A stretch of 64,000 nucleotides of DNA from Avena insularis. Its lineage: Eukaryota > Streptophyta > Magnoliopsida > Poales > Poaceae. Where the stretch lies: contig CM042694.1 in the NCBI GenBank assembly GCA_023614405.1, positions 88,333,285 to 88,397,284 on the forward strand, read 5' to 3'. This document shows, piece by piece, positions 34,115-45,607 of the stretch. The notes beneath the pieces were generated by a model that ran no database searches, was not told where the DNA came from, and was given only the letters and a program-made list of their open reading frames with translations. Within the stretch, counting starts at the first letter, position 1, and the number at the start of each line of letters is the position of its first letter. The translations under genes and the position numbers were made by a program.

Positions 34115-35302
34115 ACGCGGCCCGCTGCGCCCGCTTTTACACCTAGTCGCCAAACAATGTATGTATCCGAAAACCTCATAATGAAAATGCGGACTCCACG
34201 AGAATCTCGGGGCTCTTCCGAAGTGTGTGCGTACTGTTCTTCGATTAAAATTTTCCGGCCCGCTACCCCTACCCGGGGCTCGCTGGTGGCCCGGCCTGTT
34301 AAGCCAACAAACCGGCTGAGTAGTGTGCGATGATGTCGAGGCCCACTCTTCGTCTCAGCCACGCATCGCAACCCAGCTGTCCGCTAGCAAGAGCAAAAGC
34401 CCGAGGCATCCCACATGAAAACGGGAAGAGGCGGATGATCGGGCGCCCCGCCCATAACTAGCTCAAACCAATCCAGCTGCTAAGCCGCTAGTACTGCGGC
34501 GTAATGTACTGTCGCTCCCTTCGATTCCGGCTGCATCAGAACCTGCTGTCCGCAAGGACGCAAAAAACAGCAGACACACGAGAAAGCGACTAAGTGCCTA
34601 GAAAGGAGCAAGCCGCTTTTGAAAAATAAGCTGCTTCCACGATTTGACGACTAACCTATTAACCTATGAAGATGTATGTATGCATATATGCGTTCTTGTC
34701 CGACTACTTCGAGTCAGAATTTAGGAGAAGGAAAGAAGATTCAAGTCCTTGCCTTCATCAAGCTCGAATATTGGCTCCACTGGTGCGCGCCACGCCTCAG
34801 TGGAATCTTATAGTTCTGGCCGACTAAGGGCGTTAGCCGCAGTTCGGAGCCTGTGAGGGCAAGGGCGGAGCAATAAAGAAAGAAAGATTCAAGCACTGCT
34901 ACGCCACCACTCGAATCTCACAGTGGACACCTGGTGCTGTGTGCCCCCACTGGAATGTTGGTTCCCCCGGCTGAAGGCATCCAGCCGACGAAAGTAGCCG
35001 ACTGGGGCGAGGCCAGTCGGATGAAGTTAGAAGAACGGGGAAGAACAAGGAAGATTCGAAGCACCTGGCTACGCCAATCTTACTTGGGTGCGGCTGGGCT
35101 ACGCCTCACTGAGGTGTAGTTCGTCCGCTAAAAGTGTGTAGTCGACTAGGCAGCCGGGCGAAGCGAGCCGGCAAAGATATCAAAAGAAAATTCAAGACAC
35201 AAGTTAAGAAAGACTCAAGAATTCAGCATTAACACGCAAAAGGGAGACGAAGCTCCCGAGAGTTACCCGGCATCAAAGATAGCCGGTACAGACAGACAAG
35301 TT
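34115..35302. other. Spacer between convergent gene ends of element A
   Basis: No coding sequence supported. 34720-35120 shows three weak copies of a ~140 bp unit (landmarks GAAGATTCAAG near 34735, GAAAGATTCAAGCACTGC near 34883, GAAGATTCGAAGCACC near 35048). It would contain the 3' untranslated ends of both the gag-pol transcript and the opposite-strand gene. Confidence 0.5.
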
Positions 35303-38138
35303 TCACGCTAATCTAAAACAAGACAAATACACCCGACATCCCGGGCAACTAAACGGCAGGCCTTTACCGTGGGGGTTCTGGCCGCGATGCCGGAGGCGGA
35401 GGAGCCGCAGCGCTCCGGCGCTGGCAGGCGGCGGCACCGAGGACTCCGCATCCGGAGTGTCGGGGGACTCCGAGTCGGTCAGCACCTCGTCCGGATCCAC
35501 GTAGTCGGCGATCTTGATGGCGGACCCGCGAAGCTCCGGATGGGCTTGGCGGATGGCGGCAAGATCGGCTCCGGCGCGGAAGCCCCCGTCGATCTTCTCG
35601 ACGCGAGCATCCTTGTACCAGGAAAGCATCAGCGCCAGGGCCATCTCCGCTCCACCCCGCGCCGCCAGATCCCGCAGCCGGTCCACCGCAGCCGGCACCT
35701 CTCCCACCTTCGCCTCCAGCTGCGCCATCGTCTCCGAAACCGGAGCCTCCGGCCACATAAAGGAGAAGATGTCTCGCGCCGCCTGACGAAGCTTCGCGGC
35801 CTCCTTGCCAAGAAGAACAACGAGCTCCTGAGCCGTCGGCTACGCTCCCGGCCAGTTCTCCTGCAGCCGGTTGTAGGCCAGCAGGTCTATGCCGAGGTAA
35901 AAGGCTGTCAGAGAAGAGGAGTCAAATTCGGCTACCGGATCCGGAAAGAGAAGAAGACGGAAGAAAAAACTCACCTTTGGCAGTGTGGCCGACTTGCATC
36001 AGCTCCTCCACCAGTGCCTTCTCCTTGACCGCTAGCCGTTTTATCTCCTTCTCTTGGTCCTTGTTCTGGGCCTCAAGAAGGGAGAAGGCTTCGGCCCGGC
36101 TAGCGGCGAGGCAAGGCGCTTGACGGTAGCCTCCAAGCCGTCTACCCGCACGTGCCAGTCCTTGTTCTGCAAGCGCGGCGTGGAGTTGGACCTGCTCAGC
36201 CGGTCGTTCGCTTTCTTCAAGCGATCGATCTCGCGCTGAGCGCACACGAGGATGGCTGCAACGAAGCCGACTATTAAAAAAAAGGGAGATCCAGACGGAT
36301 GAAGCGAACTTACTCTGGGAGGTCCCGTTGGCAGCAGCAAGCTTCTGCTCCAGGCTGCGGTTTCCACCGACTTTGGCCTCAAGCAGCCGGATCTCCTTGA
36401 CCGCCAGCTCGAGCATGGCGGCAAGATCCGACAGCGAAGCAGCAGAGGAGGCGTCATCGTCCACGGCGTTGACGGCCAAGGACTCCTTCGCCGCGAGCAC
36501 CGCTGTCTGCCACTCCTCCCCGAGCGCCTTGTCGGAGTCGTCGTTGCCAACCACGACAAGCTCCTTGCCAAGCCCTCGCTACCATGGAGGAACCTTCCGG
36601 CTGGGAGCGATTCGCTTCCGGCTGGGGACCCTCCGGCTGGGAGGGGCAGCCGGCTCGGCTTGAGGAGGAGAAGGAGGCTGCACCTCAGAGGAAGGGGAAG
36701 CGCCGGTTGGATCAGTCGGGGCGCGAGGCGGTGACCCGGCTGGCGTCCGAGCCGGGCTCGAGGCGCCGAAAGAAACCAGTGCACTAAAGGGAAAGAGGAA
36801 AAGACAAGAACAAAACAAGCTAAAGTCAGAAAAACAAGGACAAGGACAAACAAACAGAAAGCACCGAGGAGGGGAGAAAAACGTACCCCGGCACAACCGG
36901 GGGCGGCCCTTTCTTCCGGCTAAGATGGCTTGGCAGCAGGGTGCTAGTCCGGCCCCTCTTCGGAGCCGGCTCCTCCGCGCAGGTCGGCGGGATCCGGAAT
37001 GACTGGAGCCGCTCTCGCCGCCGCCCTGCCGCGGAGCGCCACTGCTCCAGCGATGGCCCGCCTCCTCTCGTGCACCTCCGCGCGGTCGGTGACTGCTCAT
37101 CGTTCCGCTGGGAAGGCATCGCCATCCCCATCCGATTCTCGCCGGATCGCCGGCTGCTCGCAAGTCCGCGCGAACACCTCGAGAGGAGCGCCGCCTCCTC
37201 GCGAAGGATGCAGCGAAGATCTGCAAATGCAAAAGGTCACCAGATGTAACAAGGAGATAACACGAGGAATAAGCAAAAATTCGCTACAAGAACTTACCCG
37301 GGCGCGCGGTTCTCCGGGTAGGGTGCCAGCTGAACTTCAGTTCTCGGCAGCCTCCTTGCTGATCGTCCACAACCACTCCTTCAAGTTGTGGTATCGGGAT
37401 CGCGCGCGATACCGGTCGGGTCCACCGGCCGAGTAGAAGCACATCTTGTGCGCCCGCTGCTGGAGCGGCATCATCAGCCGGGACATCCAGCTAAGGGTGA
37501 TGTCCCGACCGGTTAGCTGGTAGGTGACAAGGGAGCGCATGCGTGCCAGCATCGCATCCGTCTCCGCCTTGTCACCGTAGACTTTCAGGTCCCAGTTTTG
37601 TCGGCTGGTCTCGACGTCTTGGAAGGCCGGCAGGTTTATCTGGTCGATGCAGGTGACGTTCTTGACATAAAAATACGACTGCTGCCACAGCCGTACCGTG
37701 TCCTGGAGCAAGAACTTCGGGTAGCCGGATTGAGAGCAGGATTATATGGAGGCGCCGCCAGCAGACTAGCGCCTGCCCTTCGTGGACTCGGACTGCGGCG
37801 AACTCGGAAGAGCTGGCAGAAGAGCCCGAGATCCGGCTGGATCCCGAGGTAACTCTCGCAGAACGCCATGAAGTGCGCCAGCATTCCGATGGCATTGGCA
37901 CCGAGGTGGTGGAGGCGGAGGTCGAAGAAGGCCAGGAAAGTCAGAAAGAAGGGGTGGAGCGGCAGCGCAAAACTCAAGGCCAAAAGTAGAGGAAGATAAC
38001 ACGCCCCTCCGCCGGATGCGGCGACTTCCCATCGGGCGCCAACCGACCGCCACCTCCTCCGGCCGGGAGGACGCGGGTCGCGATACCGTGATCTAACTCG
38101 GTGACGGAGGAGCCGCACCAGTTCATGATCGCCGCCAT
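35303..38138 (-). pseudogene. Opposite-strand spliced gene of element A (Transposase_28-like)
   Basis: Multi-exon gene running against gag-pol. ATG at 38138 (MAAIMNWCGSSVTELD). Exon 1 to 37298 holds the 'putative gypsy type transposon' domain (PFFLTFLAFFDLRLHHLGANAIGMLAHF, CESYLGIQP; later YFYVKNV and RSLVTYQL). Introns inferred from consensus sites on the minus strand: 37297-37221 (GTAAGT/TTTGCAG), 36886-36784 (GTACGT/CTTTAG), 36313-36256 (GTAAGT/GTTGCAG), 35974-35905 (GTGAGT/TGACAG). Exon 2 is basic/Pro-rich; 36550-35975 is coiled coil (EIRLLEAKVGGNRSLEQKL, REIDRLKKANDRLS). The last exon (35904 on) encodes RDIFSFMWPEAPVSETMAQLEAKV and MLSWYKDARVEKID, matching the last exon of B's gene. Stops (for example a TAG near 35845) and frameshifts show decay. 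Function unknown; a TTTAAAGG TATA-like site is near 38300. Confidence 0.72.
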
Positions 38139-38639
38139 TTCTGGCTGAGGAGAAGAAGCGGCAACGGAGGAGTGATGGTGGCCGTGTCGCGCGAAGCGGC
38201 GGCGGCAGAAGGCAAGAGCATAGGAGCAGCAAAGACGCGAAGGAGAGAAAGATTGCAGCGGGGAGCGGCGAAAAGAACTGCCTCCCCCGCGGCATCCCTT
38301 TAAAGGATCGGAGGGGCAACCGTCGGCAGGGCCACGTGGCGTGCATCCGGGCGACCCACATCCCAACCGCCGCCTAGATCCCGTGTGCCGGGACGGGATG
38401 CGCAGAAGATCCTGGGGCGAGAACCGAAGCGCCGGACAGCAGTTCCCCGAGGCGACGTGCGACGGGACGTTACGCTGGCCGCCGCAGAGCAATGATGGCG
38501 CGTGCGCGCGTGGCCGGCGTCAGCACTGACGTCACGGGTAGCGCAACCGCCAGGCTCAGCCGGATCAAAATTCGAAAAGCAAAAGGGAGCGCGCGCGCAT
38601 TTTTCCCAAGGGCGGAATCCACACGCGCTCGGGGGCTAG
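38139..38639. promoter_or_regulatory. Probable promoter region of the opposite-strand gene and polypurine tract of A
   Basis: Holds a minus-strand CTTTAAAGGG TATA-like box near 38300, about 160 bp upstream of the opposite-strand ATG. The purine-rich GGGGGCTAG (38631-38639) directly before the 3' LTR serves as polypurine tract. Otherwise GC-rich and non-coding. Confidence 0.45.
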
Positions 38640-39359
38640 TGTCAGGGGGATGATCCCCGGATACCCCACCCGAATAAGAAACAGGACAGTCGGATCTCGG
38701 CCGGCTGAGCAGACGCAGCTGGACAGGGTAGGATGGACCGGCTACCACCCAGTAGCCGGACCATGAAGAGGTAGCCGGATACGACGACGTAGCCGGATCC
38801 AATCAGAGGGACATGACGACGCGTGCGATCGGTGCACGCGACGCCTAGACGACAACAAGATGTGCAACCACCCGCCCATACCAAGACTTGGCGTGGTTGA
38901 TGCGAACAAAGGTGTCTTGGCCGACGACGGCTCGAGACGGGCCCATCGTGCCTACGACAGCCATACCGCTCATACACCGATGTGACATACCATGCCTGTA
39001 TCAGATGACTAGTCGGCTGGGACCCGCCTGTGGGGCCTGCCAGTCGGACTAGCCAGTGAGACCCTCGCCTCTCTTCCTATATAAGGAGAGGGAGGGCCTC
39101 AGTAGAAAGGGTTGGTCTCAGTTCATTTAAGGCAGTAGCTAAAGAATACAGCTCGAGGAGCACTTGTAGCTCGTATATTCCACATAGTCAGATCAAGTAG
39201 GAGTAGGGGCTTTACCTCACCACGAGGGCCCCGAACCTGGGTACTTCTGCTTCACGCCGTCAGATCCAATCTCGTCATGGACGCCGTCGATAGCTTTCCT
39301 GCTAGTCCCCACACCTCTATCTAACCTTTTTAGGTACTGCCGTTCCCAATACAACGACA
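38640..39359 (+). repeat. 3' LTR of gypsy element A
   Basis: 720 bp, TGTCAGGGGGATG to ACAACGACA, with TATA box TATATAA at 39078-39084. Followed by TCGTT and the resumed integrase frame of copia C. Confidence 0.92.
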
Positions 39360-39895
39360 TCGTTGAAACGACACCGTATGAATTATGGTTTGGAAACAAA
39401 CCTAAGCTGTCATTCCTTAAAGTTTGGGGATGCGATGTTTATGTGAAGAAACTTCAACCGGATAAACTCGAACCCAAAGCGGAAAAATGCGTCTTCATAG
39501 GATATCCTAAGGAAACGATTGGGTATACCTTCTATCACAGATCCAAGGGCAAGGTCTTTGTTGCCAAGAATGGATCCTTTCTTGAGAAGGAGTTTCTCGC
39601 GAAAGGTGTGAGTAGTCGGAAGGTAGAACTCGAAGAGGTTATTGAACCTTCTCTTCATGGAATGGCGAGTGGTGCAGCATCGAAAGTTGTTTTGGAGTTA
39701 ACTTTCACCTAATGAAGAGAGAGCTAATGATATTGATCATGAAACTCCGAAAGAGGACACTACCGAACCTCGCAGGTCAAGCAGGACACGTGCAGATCCT
39801 GAACTGTACGGCAATCCTGTTGTGAATTTCATGGTTGATGAAATGGATGACCCTGCGACGTATGAAGAAGCGATGATGAGCCCGGATTCCAACAA
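39360..39895 (+). pseudogene. Element C: integrase C-terminal part and linker
   Basis: The copia integrase frame resumes with TPYELWFGNKPKLSFLKVWGC and CVFIGYP, standard for the region after the DDE core, to a stop at 39710. Linker sequence (PRRSSRTRADPELYGN, DPATYEEAM) continues in other frames to the RT start. Removing gypsy A restores the phase between 27108 and here. Confidence 0.88.
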
Positions 39896-41402
39896 ATGGT
39901 AGAAGCCATGAAATCCGAGATGGAATCCATGTACGAAAACCAGGTTTGGACCTTGGTGGACTTACCTCACGACCGAAAGGCCGTTGAGAATAAATGGATT
40001 TTCAAAAGGAAAACTGATGCTGATGGTAATGTGACCATCTATAAGGCTCGACTTTTCGCAAAGGGGTTTCGACAAATTCAAGGAGTTGACTACGATGAGA
40101 CATTCTCTCCCGTAGCGATGCTTAAGTCGGTTAGGATTATGTTAGCAATTGCTGCATATTTCGATTATGAAATATGGCAGATGGATGTCAAAACTGCGTT
40201 CCTCAATGGTAAGATTGAAGAAGAGTTGTATATGATACAACCTAAGGGTTTTGTCGATCCTAAGGATGCTAATAAGGTGCGCAAACTTCAGCGATCCATC
40301 TATGGACTGAAGCAAGCATCACGAAGTTGGAATCTCCGCTTTGATGAGGTGATCAAAGAGTTTGGATTTGTCCAAACTTATGGAGAGGCTTGTATTTACA
40401 AGAAAGTGAGTGGAAGCAATGTGGCATTTCGGATATTATATGTGGATGACATATTATTGATTGGAAATGATTTAGGTCTTTTAAACAGTGTTAAAAGTTA
40501 TCTAAACAACAAATTTTCGATGAAGGACCTTGGTGAAGCTTCATATATATTAGGCATTAAAATCTATAGAGATAGATCAAGACGCCTAATTGGGCTATCG
40601 CAGAGTACATACCTTGATAACATATTAAAGAAGTTTAATATGGACGGAAGTAAGAAGGGGTTCTTACCTATGTTGCAAGGCAAGTCCGGCTACAGCGGAA
40701 GAAAGAGAGATAATGGATAGGATCCCATATGCCTCAGCCATAGGCTCTATAATGTATGCCATGCTATGTACAAGACTGGATGTGGCACATGCTATTAGTT
40801 TGACTAGTAGGTACCAATCTGATCTACGTTCGGAACACTAGATAGTGGTCAAGAATATCCTTAAGTACCGGAGAAGAACTAAGGATATGTTTCTTATATA
40901 CGGAGGTGAAGAAGAGCTAGTCGCTAAGTGTTATGTCGATGCTAGCTTTGACACTGATCCGGATGACTCTAAGTCTCAATCCGGATATGTATTTCTCTTG
41001 AACGGAGCAGTAGTTAGTTGGAGGAGCTCCAAACAACCTGTGGTGGCTGGATCAACAACGGAGGCAGAATATGTTGCTGCTTTAGAAGCAGCGCAGGAAG
41101 CGGTTTGGATGAAGGAGTTCATAACAGAACTAGGTGTGGTTCCCAGTGCGTTGGACCCGATGGTGATCTATTGTGACAACAATGGAGCCATAGCCAACGC
41201 AAAGGAACCAAGGTCTCATAAGAATTCCAAGCATATTAAGCGCCGGTTTCACTCCATCCGCGAGCATGTCAAGGATGGAGATATAAAGATTTGTAAAGTG
41301 CACACGGACCTGAATGTAGCAGATCCGTTGACTAAAGTACTCCCTAGGGAAAAACATGATCAACACCAGAACTCCATGGGTGTTAGATTTATCACTATGT
41401 GA
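39896..41402 (+). pseudogene. Element C: reverse transcriptase and RNase H
   Basis: RT motifs: VENKWIFKRKTDADGNV, ARLFAKGFRQIQGVDYDETFSPV, WQMDVKTAFLNGKIEEELYM, YGLKQASRSWN, catalytic YVDDILLIGND (about 40437-40470) and MKDLGEASYILGI. A frame change near 40690 leads into the SAIGSIMYAM region. RNase H from 40845 has CYVDASFDTDPDDSKSQSGY, STTEAEYVAALEA, IYCDNNGAIA, SKHIKRRFHSIREHV and ADPLTKVLP, ending at TGA 41400. A TAG near 40842 also interrupts it. Copia order after integrase is respected. Confidence 0.9.
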
Positions 41403-41420
41403 ACTAGATTATTGTCTCTA

Positions 41421-41435
41421 GTGCAAGTGGGAGAC
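41421..41435 (+). other. Polypurine tract of copia C
   Basis: GTGCAAGTGGGAGAC directly before the 3' LTR TG at 41436; the usual plus-strand primer of BARE-type elements. Confidence 0.88.
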
Positions 41436-43084
41436 TGAAGGAAATATGCCCTGAGAGGCAATAATAAAGTTGTTATTATGTATTCCTTGTATATGATAGA
41501 TGTTTATTTTACATGCTATAATTGTATTGATAGGAAACATCAATACATGTGTGTTTAATAAAAAAAGGGTTCCTAGTCATGCCTCTCTTATAGACTAGCT
41601 TGTTGATTAACAAGATGATCAAGGTTTACTGATCATGGACATTGGATGTTGTTAATAACAAGGTCACACCGTTGGTGGAACGATGTGATGAACATTCATC
41701 CGATGTATAGCATTATGATCAAGTCATTGTGTTTATATTGCTATAACATCATACGAAGTAATCTTTATCCTTAGACCATGAGATCATGTTAATTGCTAAC
41801 ACCGGAAGAGTATCTTGATAACATCAAACGTCACACCGTAACAGGGTGACTATAAAGATGGGTTCAGTGCTACGAAGGTGTTATGTTGAGGCTCATGGAT
41901 CAAGAGTGGAATTTGTCAATCCAGATGACGGATAGATATACTTTGGGCCCTCTCGGTGATATCACATTAGGATAGCTTGCAAGCAAGTGATGTGATCACT
42001 AGAATGTTATATCACGGGAACGAGAAAAGAGTGCATGTCGAGATCAAACTATGTATGTAGATACCGATGATCGAATCTCGGACATGTAATATATCGAGAG
42101 ACAATGGGATTTAGTTACAAGCATTAAAGGTTCTCACGATCACAGGAGTCATCGTTGAATGTGTAGGAGTCAAGACGGATCTCCATGTCCCATTGCTGAT
42201 TATTGATCGGAGAAGGGTCTCGATCATGTCTGCATTATTCGCGAACCATAGGGTGGCACACTTAAGAGTTACCGGACACCATTTTGGAGCACATATGTTT
42301 CAGACGAAAGAATTGCAAAGCGCAGGAATTGTTTCAATAGAAACCGGAAATTGTTTTGGGTGAAATGCAGAAGGTGGTTCTGCATGTGATATTGAAATAT
42401 TGCAAGGGGCTATATGTGAATGTTTGTTAATTAAAGTAATTAACAAAATTCTGAATAAATTTAATAAGAGTTTTATTAAATGAGAGAGCATTAAATTTGG
42501 AGAAACTTAATGCATTTAAAGTGGAGACTTTAAAAGGGAATGTGAAGAGGCATTTTAATGTGGAGGAGTTACCACCACATGAATGGGGGAGGTGAGGGGT
42601 CACCCCCCTCCCATGCGCCGGCCATGGAGAGAGGGGGCACCCCCCTCCTCCTATAAAAGGCCACCCATTCCCTCCTTCATCCTCACACCTCCTTGTGAAG
42701 GATCTCTCTCCCACTCTAGAATTATTCCCCCATGGTCTCGGATTAGCGAGATACATGTTCCCGGTGGCATTTCATCTAGAAGGAGTTGCTGCTTCCGCTG
42801 GATCGCTGGAGCGAGGAGGTGGAGGTTGTCCGGTGGCTTGAACGTGTGTGCGAGTGCGGATGCGCTGCTGAGTTGCGGCGCTCGGACTTCCTCACGATCT
42901 TGAGATTGGCAAGTGTACGACTACATCAACCACGAGTTCCTACTCGTTAACAAAGCTCGTTGTCTTCGAGGGTAAGTTCTCTATGGATGTATGTCCACCC
43001 GTTTGCTTTGTACCTAGTAGATAGATCTTGGCGTGTAGTTCACACCGTAGGAAAAATTTTGTTTTCTATGCTGCAGACCCAACA
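41436..43084 (+). repeat. 3' LTR of copia element C
   Basis: 1649 bp. TATA box TATAAAA at 42652-42658. Ends GCAGACCCAACA, followed by ATATT and the resumed gag frame of copia D on the minus strand. Confidence 0.92.
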
Positions 43085-44320
43085 ATATTCGGCTATGAAG
43101 TGCATACAGTCACCGCAATTGTAGCAAGACCTAAGTTTTGGACCATTTTCTTTCCTTCCACTTGACCCATTCTTGCGCTCAAGTTCAGATTTTGCTTTGG
43201 CTAGGACCTTCCAAAAATTTCTTGCATAGAACACCATGTACTCACCATGAGCATGCTTGACCTCCTCGGGACAGCTCATGGAGACTATGTCAAAGCTCCC
43301 ATCGTCTTCATCTTGTTCAATGACATTGGCCTTTAATGCAACATTCACACCTTTTTGCATCCCAATTGCTCGGGCACGAGCATCTTCAGCATTCTTTGCC
43401 ACAACTTTGAATGTAGTCATTTCTTGCATGACTTCGTTGGAATTCATTTGGTGATAGTTGTGTCTACCTTGCAAACTCTTCAAATCTGTGGGCTCAAATG
43501 GCATGAGAGCACTCACATATTTCCTCTTGATCCACACATCATCAACATGTGCGGGACCATGCTTTCTAAAGGTTATGGTAATGCCCTTGAGCATTCTATA
43601 CATGTCTTTGTGGTCCTCACCATCCAACATATATAACCCTTCAGCTTCATTGCTTAGAGCATCATACCTATTTCTTCTCATGCTCTCATTTTCAATGAAT
43701 AGTTTGGTGAGGGCATCCCAAGCCTACTTGGAGGTGTTGAAATGTTCAATGTGTGTCATGTCCTTGGGACCCACACCAAGATGAATCATGTGTAGAGCGG
43801 TTGCGTTGAGTTAACTATCAACGACTTCTCTTATTGTCAAGTTGTTGGGATCCCCAACATGGAGACCACCTTCAATGATCCTCCATAGCTCAATGGACAA
43901 ACTACACACATGAGATTTCATCAAGAATTACCATTGATTAAAGGAAGATGCGGTAAGATTGGGTGGATCACCCCTATTATTTATATGAGGGTGAGGGATT
44001 GGTGGATCAGGTGAATATAAGTGAGAGACCTCACTATAGTCCTCCTTACCACCTCCCTTTTTGGAAGAGGACCCATTATTTCTATCTTCACCTTCCAACT
44101 CCTTTTCGTTGGAGTTAGCCTTGGCTTTGTCATTAGAAATAGGAGTTAAAGCCTCAGTAGTAGATGGAGAAATAACCGTGGGTGGCGACAGATGCGCTAT
44201 CATTTTAGGCATCTCTTGCATTTGAGTCTCCATGATTTTCACCAAGGTTGTTTGCAACGACTTGAGATCATCCATGGTGACCTTGTCCACGGCCTCACTA
44301 CCATCTCCCTTAGTACCCAT
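43085..44320 (-). pseudogene. Element D: gag N-terminal half to zinc knuckle
   Basis: Minus-strand frame from ATG 44320 (MGTKGDGSEAVDKVTMDDLK) with stops near 43928, 43812 and 43725 but constant phase. Contains an acidic/Ser linker and the copia gag core (SIELWRIIEGGLHVGD, AWDALTKLF, SNEAEGLYMLDGEDHKDMYRML, KYVSALMPFEPTDLK, ARAIGMQKGVNVALK). It reaches the CCHC zinc knuckle, which runs C-YN-C-GDCM-H and is then cut by copia C at 43084. The last Cys codon is preserved on the other side of the insertion at 22486. Confidence 0.85.
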
Positions 44321-44356
44321 ACTCTCTTAGGTGGTAAAGCCCGAATAAAGAGTCGA

Positions 44357-44369
44357 GGCTCTTATATCA
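44357..44369 (-). other. Primer-binding site of element D
   Basis: On the minus strand TGATATAAGAGCC, two bases after the LTR end, matches the initiator tRNA-Met complement (TGGTATCAGAGCC) with two changes. Confidence 0.65.
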
Positions 44370-44371
44370 AT

Positions 44372-45607
44372 TGAAATGGATCGTATGGGCACCTAGAGGG
44401 TGAATAGGTGCTACACCAAATTTTTAATTATTTTTCAATTTTAGGCTTAACCTAAGGTAAATTCCCTAGATATGCAACTATGAGAAATTTCCCTATATGC
44501 AAACCTAACTACTAAGCAAGTAAAGGCGGAGAGAGTGGAACTAGGTAACCATAGTGAAGCACGCGGAGACACGTGATTTGTTTTAGTACAGTTTCTTCCT
44601 TGTTAAGGGAAGTACGTCTACGTTGGAGGGGTGGGAGGTATTAAGATCACCACACCACAATAGGCCTCACCCAGTTTGCCGATGGATCTGGCCACCAAAG
44701 GCCTGATCCGCCTTCCACTATTTGGCACCCTTCTAGGTGAGAACAGGTGCCTTTACAACCCTACCAGGGCACGTATCCACAACTGAATTGGAGGCTCCCA
44801 TGATGATAACAAGCTGCCACAAGAACAAGTTAATCAATAACTGAAACTGAAATCTAGAGGCTTGCAAGAAACACTAGATCAAGTCTCCTCCTTCGATTCC
44901 CCAAAGCCCGGAGCCTTTGAGTGGTTAAAGATGGAGATTATGATTGAATCAATATGAACTAGGCATAACTTTTTTGCAACATCCAAGAGATCTAAAATGG
45001 GGATCTGAGGGGATAATTATAGCCCCACTCGAAAAGCTGTCGTTGGACGATTTGGGGCTCGGATAATTCGGCCTAAGTGGGGGCCAGATTATCTGGCCGA
45101 GGCAAACATCCGGCCCTATCACGGACAATCCGGACTAAAAGTCCGACCCCACATAGCGTAACACACCTTGGTTTCCTTCACCAAAAATCCTGGAGGAGCG
45201 GATTATCCGGCCTGGGCGAATGCTCCAGCCCTGGCCGGTTAATCCGGGGAGAAACTCCACCCCCGATATAGCGTGACACGCCTTGGTGGCATTCGCAAAC
45301 TCCTAGGGGCAGATTATACAGCACCCTGGAGGGGCGGATTATCCGGCCTGGGCGAATGCTCCGGCCCTGGCCGGTTAATCCAGGGAGAAACTCCGCCCCC
45401 TTACCACATGACGCGCCTTGTTGGCTTTGGTGAACTTGGTGGCCGGATAATACGGCCGTTGGTAGGGGCGGATAATCTACCCCCCAAAACTCTAGTTTAA
45501 CAGTATTTGGGTGGAAACATTGTTCTTCACACTAAACACGCAATTAAATAATCCTTGGCATTATTATCAAACACAAAAAATACTAGGGATCATAAAATGT
45601 TCTTTCA
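44372..45607 (-). repeat. 5' LTR of copia element D
   Basis: 1236 bp; plus-strand termini TGAAATGG...TTCTTTCA. It pairs with 2715-3942. The promoter TATA is degraded to TATAATTA on the minus strand (45014-45021). Repeated GGATTATCCGGCC palindromes lie at 45060-45480, with module landmarks near 45159, 45270 and 45407. Confidence 0.87.

Larger units (their letters stand above)
27109..39359 (+). mobile_element. Gypsy element A (Tat-like) with antisense gene
   Basis: LTRs 27109-27814 and 38640-39359 begin TGTCAGGGGGATG and end ACAACGACA. Order on the plus strand: tRNA-Lys primer site, gag, protease, RT, RNase H, integrase (gypsy order), ~1.2 kb spacer, then a multi-exon gene on the opposite strand, polypurine tract and LTR. 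Flanks are CCGTT (27104-27108) and TCGTT (39360-39364), a 5 bp target duplication with one change. GC-rich compared with the AT-rich copia around it, so both borders are visible as a composition step. All frames carry stops. Confidence 0.92.
22487..43084 (+). mobile_element. Copia element C, BARE/Angela-like, split by gypsy A
   Basis: LTRs at 22487-24141 and 41436-43084 begin TGAAGGAAATATGC and end GACCCAACA. Between them: initiator-Met primer site, gag, degraded protease, integrase (interrupted at 27109-39359 by gypsy A), reverse transcriptase, RNase H and a CAAGTGGGAGAC polypurine tract. Flanks are ACATT (22482-22486) and ATATT (43085-43089), a 5 bp target duplication with one change. It lies inside the zinc-knuckle codons of copia D in the opposite orientation. 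Multiple stops and frameshifts: not autonomous now. Confidence 0.92.
2715..45607 (-). mobile_element. Copia element D, SIRE/Maximus-like, minus strand, split by nested insertions
   Basis: Two LTRs in the same minus orientation (2715-3942 and 44372-45607) bracket an internal region. Reading on the minus strand it has a primer site, gag with a long coiled coil, protease, integrase, [gap], end of reverse transcriptase, RNase H and a polypurine tract. The order PR-IN-RT-RH is copia. The gag type, with a long coiled-coil extension, resembles the SIRE/Maximus lineage. About 34 kb of its span is younger insertions. The right flank is ACTAC (45608-45612) and the left flank reads ACTA just before a mutated LTR start, compatible with a decayed target duplication. 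The segment from the last integrase acidic residue to most of RT is missing and seems to have been deleted between 5830 and 20313. Many stops; not autonomous now. Confidence 0.85.
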
